64,000 nt of DNA, from the NCBI RefSeq assembly GCF_015291725.1, contig NZ_CP030038.1, positions 5,507,001 through 5,571,000 of the forward strand, given 5' to 3'. The stretch comes from Bradyrhizobium sp. CCBAU 51765. Its GTDB lineage: Bacteria; Pseudomonadota; Alphaproteobacteria; Rhizobiales; Xanthobacteraceae. The translations under genes and the position numbers were made by a program. The notes beneath the pieces were generated by a model. It had not been told where the DNA came from and did no database searches. It saw only the letters and a program-made list of their open reading frames with translations. Each line of letters begins with the position of its first letter. Within the stretch, counting starts at the first letter, position 1. Shown here piece after piece: positions 42,064 through 51,707 of this stretch.

Positions 42064-44757
42064 CTATCGGCGAACACATTCCTGAACGAACTTGACCCGG
42101 TCCACCATACCAAGTCCCTTTGCCTCGGCGTCCTTGCGGCAACCCTCGCGCTTGTCGATCCGCAACTGGATCTTCTCGACCAGATTGAGGCCGATATTGC
42201 TGGAGACCTGGGGTTCCGCCGAGGCCATTCTTCCGGCGTCCGCAGACGGGCCGTCGCCCGCCGCACGCGCGGCTTCCTCCATCCGCTTGAGATCATCCGG
42301 ACTCAGCTTGGGCCGGTCGATGTCCAGGGTGATCCTGTTGATCTTCCCGGTGAAAGCAAATGGGACCTGATAGTCGTTGTCGTCGACCGGTGTGCCGGTA
42401 TCCGAACCAATGTCCAGCGCCTCGTCCCATTGCAGGATGAAGGGAAGCGTATGCTCCATCTTCTCGGTAGCCACCGATTTGCCGTCGACCTTCAACGTGC
42501 CGGTGCCGCCCTTTCCGATGCCGCTGTAGTCGCCGAACAGCATGGTCGCTGCGCCGAGACCGTCATACGTGAAGGCAAACTCGATCACGTGCTTGCCGGG
42601 CGTAAGCTCCGTCCCCTCCCAGCGCACGCGCTTGAGGTCAACGAGGTTCCAGGTGAAGACGGGCTTGTTCTTGAGGACATAGAACCCATACCCGCCGAAA
42701 CGACCGCCCTGGGTGATCAGCATGCCCTCGGCACCCCCCTGAGGAATGTCGACGTCCGCCTTTAAGACGTAGGACGCATTGAGCAGGCTCGGCGCGTCGC
42801 CGTTTGGTGTGCCGGTGAACGGCCGCGTCCAGACGAAGCTTGTCCGGCCGGCGCCGAGGCTCGGGCGCGGCGTGATAACGCGAGTTACCACGGACGAGTC
42901 CAGTGGCAGCACCTGATACTTTTCCGCCTCCTTCCAGAACAATGCCTGCAGCTCCTTCAGCTTGTCAGGGTATTTGGCGGCGACGTCCTCGGCCTGCGTC
43001 CAGTCGTTGTTCAGGTCGTAAAGCTCCCAGGGGTAATCGGCCGGGCTTGGCAGCTTGACACCTCCAGTCACCCACGGAGGCCGCAACACCTTGGTCGAGG
43101 CGATCCAGCCGTCATTGTAGATCGCGCGATCCGCAAACATCTCGAAATACTGCATCTTGTGGGTCGACGGCGCGTTCGCGTTGTTGGCGTCGAACGTGTA
43201 CATCATGCTGACACCTTCCATCGGGCTCTGCTTGATACCGTCGACGATGTCCGGTTGCTTGATCTTCGCGGCCTCGAGAATGGTCGGCACAACGTCGATG
43301 ACGTGGTGGAACTGGCTGCGGATGCCGCCCTTGTCCTTGATCACCGCCGGCCAGGAGATCGCCATACCCTGGCGCGTGCCGCCAAAATGGGAAACGATCT
43401 GCTTGGTCCAGGAGAACGGCGTGTCGAAGGCCCAAGCCCAGCCGATCGACATGTGGTTGTAGGTACGGTCGGTACCCCAGACGTCGTAGAAGTACTTGAG
43501 CTGATCCTCGACCGACGGATTGATCTGGTTGAACATCGCCACTTCGTTGGGCGTGCCGTTCGGCTGCCCTTCGGCGCTGGTGCCGTTGTCGCCCTCGATA
43601 TAGATGATCAACGTATTATCGAGCTTGCCGAGGTCAGCGACCGACTGGATCACGCGACCGATCTCATCGTCGGCATAGGCGGCAAACGCGGCAAACACCT
43701 CGGCCTGTCGGATGAAGAGCTTCTTCTCGTCTGCCGAAAGCTGGTCCCATTCCTTGATCAGGTCCTTCGGCCAGGGCGTCAGCTTCGCGTTCTGCGGGAT
43801 GACGCCGAGCCGCTTCTGGTTCTCGAAGATGGTCTCGCGCAGCTTGTTCCAGCCTTGGTCGAACAGGTGCATGTCGCTGATCTTCTTCACCCACTCCTTG
43901 GTCGGATGATGCGGCGCATGCGTGGCGCCGGGCGCGAATTTGATGAAGAACGGCGTGTCGGGCGACAGCGCGTTCATGCGGTTCAAATAGTCGATGGCGT
44001 CGTCCGCCATCGCCGTCACCAGATTCCATCCGGGATTTCCCTGGTACGGGTAGATTGCCGTGGTGTTGCGAACGAGATTGCCGGGCTCCCACTGATTGGT
44101 GTCGCCCCCCATGAAACCGTAGAAATATTGAAAGCCCATGCCGGTCGGCCACTGGTCGAACGGGCCGGCCTGGCTCGCTTGATACTCCGGCGTGTTGTGG
44201 TTCTTGCCGAACCAGGCGGTGTGATAGCCGTTGTCGGTCAGGATGCGGCCGATCGTGGCCTTGTCCTTGGTGATGATACTGTCGTAGCCCGGGTAGCCGG
44301 TGGCCTGCTCGGCGATCACGCCATAGCCGACCGAGTGATGATTGCGTCCGGTGATCAGCGCCGCGCGCGTCGGCGAGCACAGCGCCGTCGAATGGAAATT
44401 GGTGTAGCGCAATCCGCTCTGCGCGATGCGGTCGAGCGCCGGCGTCGGAACGACGCCGCCGAATGTGCTCGGCACGCCGTAGCCGGCATCGTCGGTGATG
44501 ATCAGCAGCACGTTCGGTGCGCCCTTGGGCGGGACCACGCGCGAGGGCCAGAAAGGTGTCGAATTGCGCGCATCGCGCTCGATCTTGCCGCCGAACTGCT
44601 GCGGCGGGGGTGGCAGTTGATTGCCCGGAATGGTGATGGTCGCGGCGGGCGAGCCGGGAGGCGGTGCGGCTTGTTGCGATTGCTGTGCGAATGCTGGCGC
44701 CGAAAATGCAAGGGTCAGTGAAAAGGCGACGAGATGAAAGGATCGGGCAGTGCTCAT
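42064..44757 (-). CDS. Secreted arylsulfatase with C-terminal jelly-roll-like extension
   Basis: The 897-residue protein has a signal peptide (MSTARSFHLVAFSLTLAFSAPAFAQQ) and a proline-rich linker, then a type I sulfatase core. The formylglycine site is CSPTRAALITGR, preceded by metal ligands in IITDDAGYG; further signatures are YHTAWFGKNHN and FIKFAPGATHAPHH. Residues after about 640 form a roughly 260-residue all-beta region, giving the long form (about 760-900 residues) seen in Bradyrhizobium and Mycobacterium arylsulfatases. It releases sulfate from an organic ester. No formylglycine-generating enzyme gene is in the window. GAGGAAT precedes the ATG. Confidence 0.92.
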   Translation of the reverse strand: MSTARSFHLVAFSLTLAFSAPAFAQQSQQAAPPPGSPAATITIPGNQLPPPPQQFGGKIERDARNSTPFWPSRVVPPKGAPNVLLIITDDAGYGVPSTFGGVVPTPALDRIAQSGLRYTNFHSTALCSPTRAALITGRNHHSVGYGVIAEQATGYPGYDSIITKDKATIGRILTDNGYHTAWFGKNHNTPEYQASQAGPFDQWPTGMGFQYFYGFMGGDTNQWEPGNLVRNTTAIYPYQGNPGWNLVTAMADDAIDYLNRMNALSPDTPFFIKFAPGATHAPHHPTKEWVKKISDMHLFDQGWNKLRETIFENQKRLGVIPQNAKLTPWPKDLIKEWDQLSADEKKLFIRQAEVFAAFAAYADDEIGRVIQSVADLGKLDNTLIIYIEGDNGTSAEGQPNGTPNEVAMFNQINPSVEDQLKYFYDVWGTDRTYNHMSIGWAWAFDTPFSWTKQIVSHFGGTRQGMAISWPAVIKDKGGIRSQFHHVIDVVPTILEAAKIKQPDIVDGIKQSPMEGVSMMYTFDANNANAPSTHKMQYFEMFADRAIYNDGWIASTKVLRPPWVTGGVKLPSPADYPWELYDLNNDWTQAEDVAAKYPDKLKELQALFWKEAEKYQVLPLDSSVVTRVITPRPSLGAGRTSFVWTRPFTGTPNGDAPSLLNASYVLKADVDIPQGGAEGMLITQGGRFGGYGFYVLKNKPVFTWNLVDLKRVRWEGTELTPGKHVIEFAFTYDGLGAATMLFGDYSGIGKGGTGTLKVDGKSVATEKMEHTLPFILQWDEALDIGSDTGTPVDDNDYQVPFAFTGKINRITLDIDRPKLSPDDLKRMEEAARAAGDGPSADAGRMASAEPQVSSNIGLNLVEKIQLRIDKREGCRKDAEAKGLGMVDRVKFVQECVRR

Positions 44758-45076
44758 TGCAATTCCTCCCCTCAAACGAGCCGCCATCATTTTCCGACAA
44801 CCAGAAAAAAGACTTGATATGGATCAACAGATCAAGATGACGGATCGGAAGCGGAGATGCAGAGAGACAGGGGAGCGGTGTCTGTACGTAAACTCCCGGG
44901 ACCTCATCTCCATGCGTCGGTATCATGGCGCGGTAGTGTTGTTCTCCTGCTACACCTGACTGCCAAAAATTCCCGGCGCATCGGCAACTCTGGCAAGCCC
45001 GGCCGGCTGCGTCATATGATCGGCAGCATATCAGGCGCTCCCACTGAGCGAAGCTCGTGGTTTGGGAGGGGTCACC
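44758..45076. other. 319-nt intergenic region between divergent sulfatase and outer-membrane protein genes
   Basis: This stretch must carry the promoters of two divergent secreted-protein genes. I see no supported gene, palindrome or recognisable operator in it; an AT-richer segment near 44800-44845 is the most promoter-like part on the sulfatase side. Confidence 0.4.
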
Positions 45077-46129
45077 ATGCGATTGACGAAAGCGTTTGCC
45101 GCTCTTGCATTTGCAGCCTTTGCATCGATACCGACAACAGCCTTGGCCGATGAAAGCGGCATCAGCTTCTGGATTCCCGGCATGTTCGGCAGCCTTGCTG
45201 CCACACCTCAGCAACCGGGCTGGACGACGGCTGCGATCTACTATCATACTTCGGTGTCCGCCGGCGGCGACGTGGCGCGTGCACGCGAAATCCAGATCGG
45301 CCGCATCCCCGCAAACCTGACGGCCACGTTGAATGCGAACCTCAACGCGAGTGTGGATCTGGGCCTGCTGAACGCGACCTACGTCTTTGCAACACCGGTG
45401 CTGGGCGGACAGGCGTCGGCCACCCTGATGGGAATCTACGGTGCAAACACCACGACGCTCAACGGATTGGTGACGGGTACGCTCGCAACGCCGCTGGGCT
45501 CCATTCCCTTCTCGCGCTCCGATTCCATCAGCGATTCCGTAACCGGCTTTGGCGACCTGATCCCGCAATTCGCGCTGCGCTGGAATGCCGGTGTCCACAA
45601 CTACATGACCTACGTCACCGGGGACATCCCGGTCGGAGCCTACCAGTCGACCCGGCTCGCCAACATCGGGCTCGGGCATGGCGCGATCGACGCGGGCGGC
45701 GGCTACACCTATTTCAATCCGCAGACCGGACATGAACTGTCCGGCGTGCTTGGCTTCACCTACAATTTCAAGAACACAGATACGCAGTACCAAAGCGGTG
45801 TCGACATGCACTTCGACTGGGGCGCCTCCCAGTTCCTGAGCAAGCAGGTGCAGGTGGGGCTCGTCGGGTATTTCTACCAGCAACTCGGGTGCGACGGCGG
45901 ATCCGGCGATCGCGTCGGCTGTTTCCGCTCGAGGGTGGGCGGGGTCGGCCCGCAGATCGGATTCATCTTCCCGCTCGGCGACAAGCAGGGCTACCTCAAC
46001 TTGAAGGGCTACAAGGAATTTGCCGCCGAACACCGGCCCGAGGGCTGGAATGCATGGGTGACGCTCGCGATTTCGCCGGCGGCACCGCCGCCTGCAGTGA
46101 CGCCGACGAAGCACGTCATCACAAAATGA
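45077..46129 (+). CDS. Outer-membrane transport protein, SphA / phenol MetA-pathway-like family
   Basis: The 350-residue protein has a Sec signal peptide (MRLTKAFAALAFAAFASIPTTALA), followed by GISFWIPGMFGSLAATPQQPGWT and repeated amphipathic beta-strands, ending with a proline-rich tail. FGDLIPQFALRWNAGVHNYMTYVTGDIPVGAY is typical of the family annotated as transporter or MetA-pathway of phenol degradation. These proteins are thought to be outer-membrane barrels for hydrophobic substrates. GGGAGGGG precedes the ATG. It is divergent from the arylsulfatase, so both may serve use of an aromatic sulfate ester. Confidence 0.82.
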   Translation: MRLTKAFAALAFAAFASIPTTALADESGISFWIPGMFGSLAATPQQPGWTTAAIYYHTSVSAGGDVARAREIQIGRIPANLTATLNANLNASVDLGLLNATYVFATPVLGGQASATLMGIYGANTTTLNGLVTGTLATPLGSIPFSRSDSISDSVTGFGDLIPQFALRWNAGVHNYMTYVTGDIPVGAYQSTRLANIGLGHGAIDAGGGYTYFNPQTGHELSGVLGFTYNFKNTDTQYQSGVDMHFDWGASQFLSKQVQVGLVGYFYQQLGCDGGSGDRVGCFRSRVGGVGPQIGFIFPLGDKQGYLNLKGYKEFAAEHRPEGWNAWVTLAISPAAPPPAVTPTKHVITK

Positions 46130-46211
46130 CGGGCGTTCACGATGGTGCCTGGCGGCTGTCTGGAGCGGAATGAGATCGGAATGGATCGCATTGCGCTTCA
46201 GGTCGTTGCCT

Positions 46212-46260
46212 GAGCATGATCTTTTCGGAAAGTCGCCACGCAACTTTCCGGATCGTGCTC
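46212..46260. repeat. Dispersed palindrome, GAGCATGATC family
   Basis: GAGCATGATC followed by TTCGGAAAGT on the left pairs with ACTTTCCGGATCGTGCTC-like sequence on the right. This is a well-known rhizobial intergenic palindrome by form; only one copy is in the window. It lies between two plus-strand genes and could fold in the transcript. Confidence 0.7.
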
Positions 46261-46413
46261 GGGCGCGACCGCAGCAGGTGTCGGTGCCCCCAAACAAAAA
46301 GGCGAAAAAATTCGAGAGTGCCTGTCGGGTCGGCAGCTTCCCGGTCGTCCTCGTGACATGAATGGGCCATAGACGCCAACATCGGCCCATCAACGCAAGA
46401 GGATGAACGAAAC

Positions 46414-46857
46414 ATGCCCAATACCGTCCGCCTGCACCGCGTCCTGGCCACCAAGCCGGAGAAAGTCTATCGCGCCTTCCTGGAGGCCGATGCGATGGCG
46501 AAATGGCTTCCGCCGAACGGCTTCACCTGCACCGTGCATCATTTCGAGCCCAAGGTCGGGGGCACGTTCAAGATGTCGTTCCGGAATTTCACCACGGGCA
46601 ACAGCCATTCCTTTGGCGGAGAATATGTCGAGCTCGTGCCCGGCGAACGCATCCGCTATACCGACAAGTTCGACGATCCCAATCTGCCCGGCCTGATCGA
46701 GGTGACCGTGATCCTGAAGAAGGTTTCGGTCGGAACCGAAATCGACATCACGCAGTCGGGCATCCCGGATATCATCCCGCCGGAGGCCTGCTATCTCGGC
46801 TGGCAGGAATCGCTGCGGAATCTGGCCAGGCTCGTCGAGCCCGAGATCAATCAATAG
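46414..46857 (+). CDS. SRPBCC (AHSA1/START-like) domain protein
   Basis: The 147-residue protein shows the helix-grip pattern of polyketide cyclase/AHSA1 proteins: VRLHRVLATKPEKVYRAFLEADAMAKWLPPNGF at the start, GGTFKMSFRNF in the middle, and CYLGWQESLRNLARLVE as the C-terminal helix. Such proteins bind a small hydrophobic ligand in a deep cavity; some are toxin-coat or stress proteins. No partner gene is evident. Confidence 0.85.
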   Translation: MPNTVRLHRVLATKPEKVYRAFLEADAMAKWLPPNGFTCTVHHFEPKVGGTFKMSFRNFTTGNSHSFGGEYVELVPGERIRYTDKFDDPNLPGLIEVTVILKKVSVGTEIDITQSGIPDIIPPEACYLGWQESLRNLARLVEPEINQ

Positions 46858-47092
46858 GCTGGACGCAGTGGCGGGCCCTCAGGATGCAGATCGAGTGTGC
46901 GGCTGCCGCTTCAGCAGCAGCGGTGCCGCTTAGCCTTATCCTAAGGAGACCGCCACCGGGTCCGTGCGAAACGGTATCCGACGGCGGCGCGGCAGGCGCC
47001 CTCCCGCCTGCGTGCTGGCGCTCCCTGCAGTCCGATGCCCCTTGTGCCGGTTGAGCGGAAGGCTAAACTCGGGCGGAATCGGGAGGGGGTTG

Positions 47093-48379
47093 ATGAAACC
47101 ATTCCAGGCGTTGCGGATGATTGCCTGTGGCGCGCTGCTCGTTGCGGCCGCAGCAGCTTCGGCCCGGGCCGAAGGGACTTTTGAAATTCCCGCGGGAGCA
47201 CATTTCAACAAGGACAAGCTGGCGAAACTCGACGAGTTCTTCCGCAACGAAGTGGCGACGGGGAAAATTCCCGGAGCAATCCTGCTCATCCAACAGCACG
47301 GCAAGCCGGTCTATCACCAATCCTTCGGCGTGCAGGACGTGGAGTCGAAGGCTCCGATCACCGACCATACCATCTTCCGCCTATTCTCGATGACCAAGGC
47401 CATCACCAGCGTGGTTGCGGTGCAGATGATCGACGAGGGCAAGTTCTCCCTCGACGACCCGATCGCAAAATACATTCCGTCGTTTGCAAATGTGAAGGTC
47501 GGCGTCGAGAAGGCAGCCAGCGACGGGACCAAGACGCTCGAACTGGTGCCGCCGAACCGGCCGCCGACAGTGCTCGACCTGATGCGCCAGACCTCCGGCA
47601 TCACCTACGGCTTCTACGGCGACAGCCTGGTCCGCAAGGCCTACAAGGCTGCCGATATCTATGCCGGTGATTTCGACCTCGCCGAGTTCGCCGAGCGGAT
47701 CGCAAAACTGCCGCTGCACAATCAACCCGGCGCGCTCTGGCAGTATGGCCATTCCACCGACATCCTGGCGCGGATCATGGAAATCGCGTCCGGGAAGTCC
47801 CTGATCGAGGTCGAGAGGGAAAAGCTGCTCGATCCGCTCGGCATGAAGGACACCGGCTTCTTCGTCGGCGACCCCGAAAAGCAGAAGCTGCTCGCCAAGC
47901 CGATGCCGAACGACAGCGATTTCCGGGTGGGACGCGAAAACGACCCGACCAAGCCGAAGAAGATAATGTACGCCAGCGGCGGCATGGTCTCGACGATGGC
48001 GGACTACGCCCGCTTCGCTCAGATGCTGCTCAATGGCGGCACGTACGAGGGCAAGACCATTGTCAGCCCCAAGGCGTTCAAGCTGCTGACGACGGATCAG
48101 GTCGGGCCCGGGTCGGGCGTCGAGCGGGACTTCTTCTACTTTCCGGGCGATGGCTTCGGCTTCGGGCTCGGCCTCGCCGTACGCACCGATCCGGGCAACG
48201 CCAAACCGCCGCCGCCGGGCAATCTGGGCGAACTGAAATGGGACGGGGCCAGCGGCTGCTATTTCGTGATCGACCCCAAGCAGGACATGTTCTTCGTCTT
48301 GCTCGAGCAGACTCCTTCGGAGCGCCAGCGCATCCAAAGGACCGTCAAGCAGCTGATTTATGAGGCCATGGAGAACTGA
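47093..48379 (+). CDS. Secreted serine hydrolase, class C beta-lactamase/esterase family
   Basis: The 428-residue protein has a signal peptide (MKPFQALRMIACGALLVAAAAASARA) and the beta-lactamase/transpeptidase-like fold. The SxxK motif is FSMTKAITS near residue 100, and the tyrosine motif is WQYGHSTDILARIME near 218. Later segments GMKDTGFFVGD and LGELKWDGASGCYFVIDP (replacing the KTG strand) are as in EstB-like esterases and D-aminopeptidases. It may be an esterase or peptidase rather than a true beta-lactamase. GGGAGGGG precedes the ATG at 47093. Confidence 0.88.
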   Translation: MKPFQALRMIACGALLVAAAAASARAEGTFEIPAGAHFNKDKLAKLDEFFRNEVATGKIPGAILLIQQHGKPVYHQSFGVQDVESKAPITDHTIFRLFSMTKAITSVVAVQMIDEGKFSLDDPIAKYIPSFANVKVGVEKAASDGTKTLELVPPNRPPTVLDLMRQTSGITYGFYGDSLVRKAYKAADIYAGDFDLAEFAERIAKLPLHNQPGALWQYGHSTDILARIMEIASGKSLIEVEREKLLDPLGMKDTGFFVGDPEKQKLLAKPMPNDSDFRVGRENDPTKPKKIMYASGGMVSTMADYARFAQMLLNGGTYEGKTIVSPKAFKLLTTDQVGPGSGVERDFFYFPGDGFGFGLGLAVRTDPGNAKPPPPGNLGELKWDGASGCYFVIDPKQDMFFVLLEQTPSERQRIQRTVKQLIYEAMEN

Positions 48380-48521
48380 CGACGTCACGTCGGCGAGCGA
48401 GCGACTGCGCAAAGTCATGTGCGCGCTTCGGTTCTGGCTGCGCGGTCTTGATGTGCGTCAAACTGTCTAAAGGGCAAAACGGCTAGGAGCAGGAGTCTTC
48501 CCTGCCGGCCTCGGAGGCGAG

Positions 48522-48971
48522 ATGATGAGATCTGCTATCGAATGGTTGATCATTGCCGGTCTTGCCGCAGGTTTCGCCGCTGCCGCCAAGGCCGAAGAAG
48601 TCGACATCGGCAAGGCCGAGTTTCTGTCGTCATGCGCGAGTTGTCATGGCGCCGACGCAAAGGGCAAAGGACCGGTCAGCGGCCAGCTCAAGACATCGCC
48701 TTCCGACCTGACCATGCTGGCGAAGAACAACAACGGGGTGTTTCCCACCAACGCCGTTTACGAAACCATCTATGGGTCGAAATCGGTCCCGGCTCACGGC
48801 ACGCGCGAAATGCCGGTCTGGGGCGAACGGTTCAACCCCATCGTCAGCCTGCCTCACGCTGTCGATCCCACTTATTGGCAAAAGGCCGGGCCGCAGCAAA
48901 GCCCGGAGGTCGTCGTGCGGACTCGCATTCTCGCCGTGATCGATTACCTGAACCGAATTCAGCAGAAATAG
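48522..48971 (+). CDS. Class I cytochrome c, periplasmic
   Basis: The 149-residue protein has a signal peptide (IEWLIIAGLAAGFAAAAKA), one haem site CASCH near residue 37 and a possible axial methionine in TREMPVWGERF. It carries the GADAKGKGPVSGQL loop of small soluble cytochromes. It probably shuttles electrons to a terminal oxidase or from a periplasmic dehydrogenase. The neighbouring gene upstream is a hydrolase; there is no obvious redox partner within a few kilobases except the multihaem cytochrome at 38821. Confidence 0.87.
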   Translation: MMRSAIEWLIIAGLAAGFAAAAKAEEVDIGKAEFLSSCASCHGADAKGKGPVSGQLKTSPSDLTMLAKNNNGVFPTNAVYETIYGSKSVPAHGTREMPVWGERFNPIVSLPHAVDPTYWQKAGPQQSPEVVVRTRILAVIDYLNRIQQK

Positions 48972-48998
48972 CGATCGGATAGCGCTGCTCGCCGCCTG

Positions 48999-50312
48999 CT
49001 ACGCGACCTGACTTGCCGCCCAGCGATCCGGGTCGGGACTATGTCCGATCAGCGCCAGCCCGTAGGCGATCGACTCGAACTGGTCGCCTGACATCAGCCG
49101 TTCGTTGCCGAACCGCTCGGCGAAAAGTTTCCGGACGGCCGGCACAAAGGACGTGCCGCCGGTCAAGAACACCTTCTCGATCTCGCGCGCGGTGACGCCG
49201 GCCTCGCCCAGCACCTTGTCGACGGTCGCCCCCAAACGCGCGATATCGTCGGCAATCCAGGCTTCGAAGTTCTTCCGTGTGATGGCCGCGCCGATATCGA
49301 CGCCGCCGCCCTTGAAGCGGAAGTCCACCTCGTCCTGCGCCGACAGCGCGACCTTGGCATCGGACACGGCGCGGTAGAGCGAAAAGCCGAGGTCGAGGTC
49401 GACGATGGTGATGAAATCCTCGAGCAGATCAGGCTTCAACGCAGTGCGCGCAAGCTCGCGAAGCTCGCGCAGATCGCCGTTGCTCTTCATCATCGCGAGC
49501 TGATGCCAGCGCGCGAGGTTGGTGTAGTGGCCGCTCGGAACCGGCAGCACCTTGTCGAACGAGCGAAAGCTGGAGCCTTTGCCGAGCCGCGGCGAGACGA
49601 CGTGGTCGACGATGCGATAGTCGAAGGTGTCGCCGGCAATGCCGATGCCGGCATGGCCGAGCGGCTCGGCGCGAAGGCTACCGGCCGCACGCGAGAAACG
49701 CATCACGGAGAAATCGCTGGTGCCGCCGCCGAAATCGGCAACCAGCACGGTGGCATCCCGCTCCAGCCGGCGCGCGAAGGAGAACGCCGCACCCACGGGC
49801 TCGTAGACGTAGCGCGCGTGACCGGCGCCAAGCCGTTCGAACGCGGCCCGGTAGCGCTGCATCGCCAGCGCCTCGTCGGGATTGCCGCCGGCGAAGCGCA
49901 CGGGGCGACCGACCGTGATGTTGGCCGCCTCGAAGCCGAACTTCCCGCCGCCATGGCGCGCCAGCGTCCGCAGGAACGCCGCCAGAATATCCTCGAACTT
50001 GTAGCGCTGCCGGAACACCTGGGTGGTGTTGAAGCTGCTGCTCGCCGCAAACGTCTTGAACGATTGAAGGAAGCGGTAGACGTGGCGGCCTTCGAGGAAC
50101 TGCTCGATCGCCCACGGGCCGCCCTCGGCCTGGGCGCCGGCGCCGGGCCGGTCCTCCCAGAAGCACAGGGCCGACACGTAGACGCTGTGGCGCTGTCCGC
50201 CGTGGTCGAAGCGGATGGCCTCGACCCGGCGGTCGTCCGCCGCAATCGCGACGACCGTATTGCTGGTCCCAAAATCGATGCCGATCGAGACGGCGGGCGA
50301 GGCGCTCGACAT
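48999..50312 (-). CDS. Hsp70 family protein, YegD-like
   Basis: The 437-residue protein begins VSIGIDFGTSNTVVAIA (phosphate-1 motif of actin-like ATPases) and has LVADFGGGTSDFSVMRF (phosphate-2) near residue 195 and FLTGGTSFVPAVRKLFAERF (adenosine motif) near 380. It lacks the C-terminal substrate-binding domain of DnaK, in line with the shorter YegD group. Its role is unclear; it may be a specialised ATPase. A CobW-type metallochaperone gene is upstream on the same strand, separated by 125 nt. Confidence 0.88.
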   Translation of the reverse strand: MSSASPAVSIGIDFGTSNTVVAIAADDRRVEAIRFDHGGQRHSVYVSALCFWEDRPGAGAQAEGGPWAIEQFLEGRHVYRFLQSFKTFAASSSFNTTQVFRQRYKFEDILAAFLRTLARHGGGKFGFEAANITVGRPVRFAGGNPDEALAMQRYRAAFERLGAGHARYVYEPVGAAFSFARRLERDATVLVADFGGGTSDFSVMRFSRAAGSLRAEPLGHAGIGIAGDTFDYRIVDHVVSPRLGKGSSFRSFDKVLPVPSGHYTNLARWHQLAMMKSNGDLRELRELARTALKPDLLEDFITIVDLDLGFSLYRAVSDAKVALSAQDEVDFRFKGGGVDIGAAITRKNFEAWIADDIARLGATVDKVLGEAGVTAREIEKVFLTGGTSFVPAVRKLFAERFGNERLMSGDQFESIAYGLALIGHSPDPDRWAASQVA

Positions 50313-50437
50313 GAACCACTCTGACAGATGATTGGAAAGGGGGGCAGAGCACTAACGGCTTTGCCGTCCCCTTGCAAGACCTGGTCGAAGATGGTCGCGC
50401 CCGGACCTTACGCCGAGGCTTTTGATATTCACGTCGA

Positions 50438-51643
50438 TCAGTTGGATTGATCGCCTCGACGCCAGGCCGGAAACGGATCGGCGAGAGCGGACCATGCGGC
50501 GATGTCCATGGCGGACGTTTCCGGGACGAGACATGCGTCAAGCCTGCGGCGGATCTCGGCTTCGTCCATGCCGGTGCCGATGAACACGATCTCCTGGCGG
50601 CGGTCGCCGTAGACCTTGTCCCAATACTGGCCGAGCCGCTTGCGCCAGCCTTCATCGTTCGGCCACCGCTCCTTCGGGACGCTCGCCCACCAGAAACCCA
50701 GCGCTTCGGTCCTCACGATCGCTCCCGCCTGGCTGATCTCGCCAAGCCATTGCGGCCGCGTCGCCAGCCAGAAATGCCCCTTCGCCCGGATCACGCCCGG
50801 CCAGGCCTCTTTTACGAACTTGTCGAACTTCGATGGATCGAACGGCCTGCGGGCGCGGTAGACGAAGTTCTTCACGCCATATTCCTGCGTTTCAGGCACG
50901 TGGTCGGCGAAACCGTAGAGCTCCTTGTACCAGAGCGGATGCTGCTGGGCCTTCTCGAAGTCGAACCGGCCGGTGTTGAGCACGCGGTCGAAGGGCACGC
51001 GGCTGTGATTGGCTTCGATGATGTCGGCTTCCGGATTCAACGAGCGGATGATCTGGCGTGCCGCCTCGCGCTGTTGCGGCGAGGCATCGTCCACCTTGTT
51101 GAGGATGATCACGTCGGCGAACTCGATCTGCTCCACGAGGAGATCGACCAGCGTCCGCTTGTCTCCGTCCAGCGCCTCACCGCGCTCGCCCAGGAACTCG
51201 GTCGAGGAATAGTCCTTGAGCAGGTTGGCGGCGTCGACCACCGTCACCATCGTGTCCAGATGGGCGATGTCGGAGAGGCTTTCGCCCTCTTCCGAGCGGA
51301 AATCGAACGTCGCTGCGACCGGGAGCGGCTCCGAAATGCCTGTCGATTCGATCAGCAGATAATCGAAGCGCCCGCTTTCGGCGAGCGCACGTACCTCCCT
51401 CAGGAGATCGTCGCGCAGGGTGCAGCAGATGCAGCCATTGGTCATCTCCACCAGTTTCTCGTCAGTCCGCGAGAGGTTGGCACCACCATCGCGGACCAGG
51501 TCCGCATCGATGTTCACCTCGCTCATGTCGTTCACGATCACCGCCACTTTCAGGCCGTGCCGGTTGTTCAGGACGTGGTTCAGCAAAGTGGTCTTTCCAG
51601 CCCCGAGGAAGCCGGACAAGACGGTGACGGGGAGTTTGGGCAT
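50438..51643 (-). CDS. CobW/COG0523 GTPase, zinc metallochaperone (ZigA/ZagA-like)
   Basis: The 401-residue protein starts MPKLPVTVLSGFLGAGKTTLLNHVL (Walker A) and has the metal-binding CxCC motif (GCICCTLRDDL) near residue 72. It also has the ESTGISEP switch, NKVDDAS guanine motif and the C-terminal CobW_C domain (FVYRARRPFDPSKF to IVFIGTGMDEAEIRRRLDACL). Such GTPases deliver zinc to target enzymes in scarcity. A perfect 19-bp palindrome matching the Zur-box form lies 65 nt upstream, so regulation by zinc is likely. The ATG at 51643 starts the G domain. Confidence 0.93.
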   Translation of the reverse strand: MPKLPVTVLSGFLGAGKTTLLNHVLNNRHGLKVAVIVNDMSEVNIDADLVRDGGANLSRTDEKLVEMTNGCICCTLRDDLLREVRALAESGRFDYLLIESTGISEPLPVAATFDFRSEEGESLSDIAHLDTMVTVVDAANLLKDYSSTEFLGERGEALDGDKRTLVDLLVEQIEFADVIILNKVDDASPQQREAARQIIRSLNPEADIIEANHSRVPFDRVLNTGRFDFEKAQQHPLWYKELYGFADHVPETQEYGVKNFVYRARRPFDPSKFDKFVKEAWPGVIRAKGHFWLATRPQWLGEISQAGAIVRTEALGFWWASVPKERWPNDEGWRKRLGQYWDKVYGDRRQEIVFIGTGMDEAEIRRRLDACLVPETSAMDIAAWSALADPFPAWRRGDQSN

Positions 51644-51707
51644 GGAGATCGAACAGCCTTTTGAGCGGGATGGGTCGAGGGCGGCGAGACACGGCATCTC
51701 ACTATGT

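Noticed and set aside
43664..46393. Minus-strand open frame of about 900 codons spanning the sulfatase 5' part and the outer-membrane gene
   Set aside because: It crosses two genuine genes in the wrong frame and an intergenic region, and has no start signal or domain.
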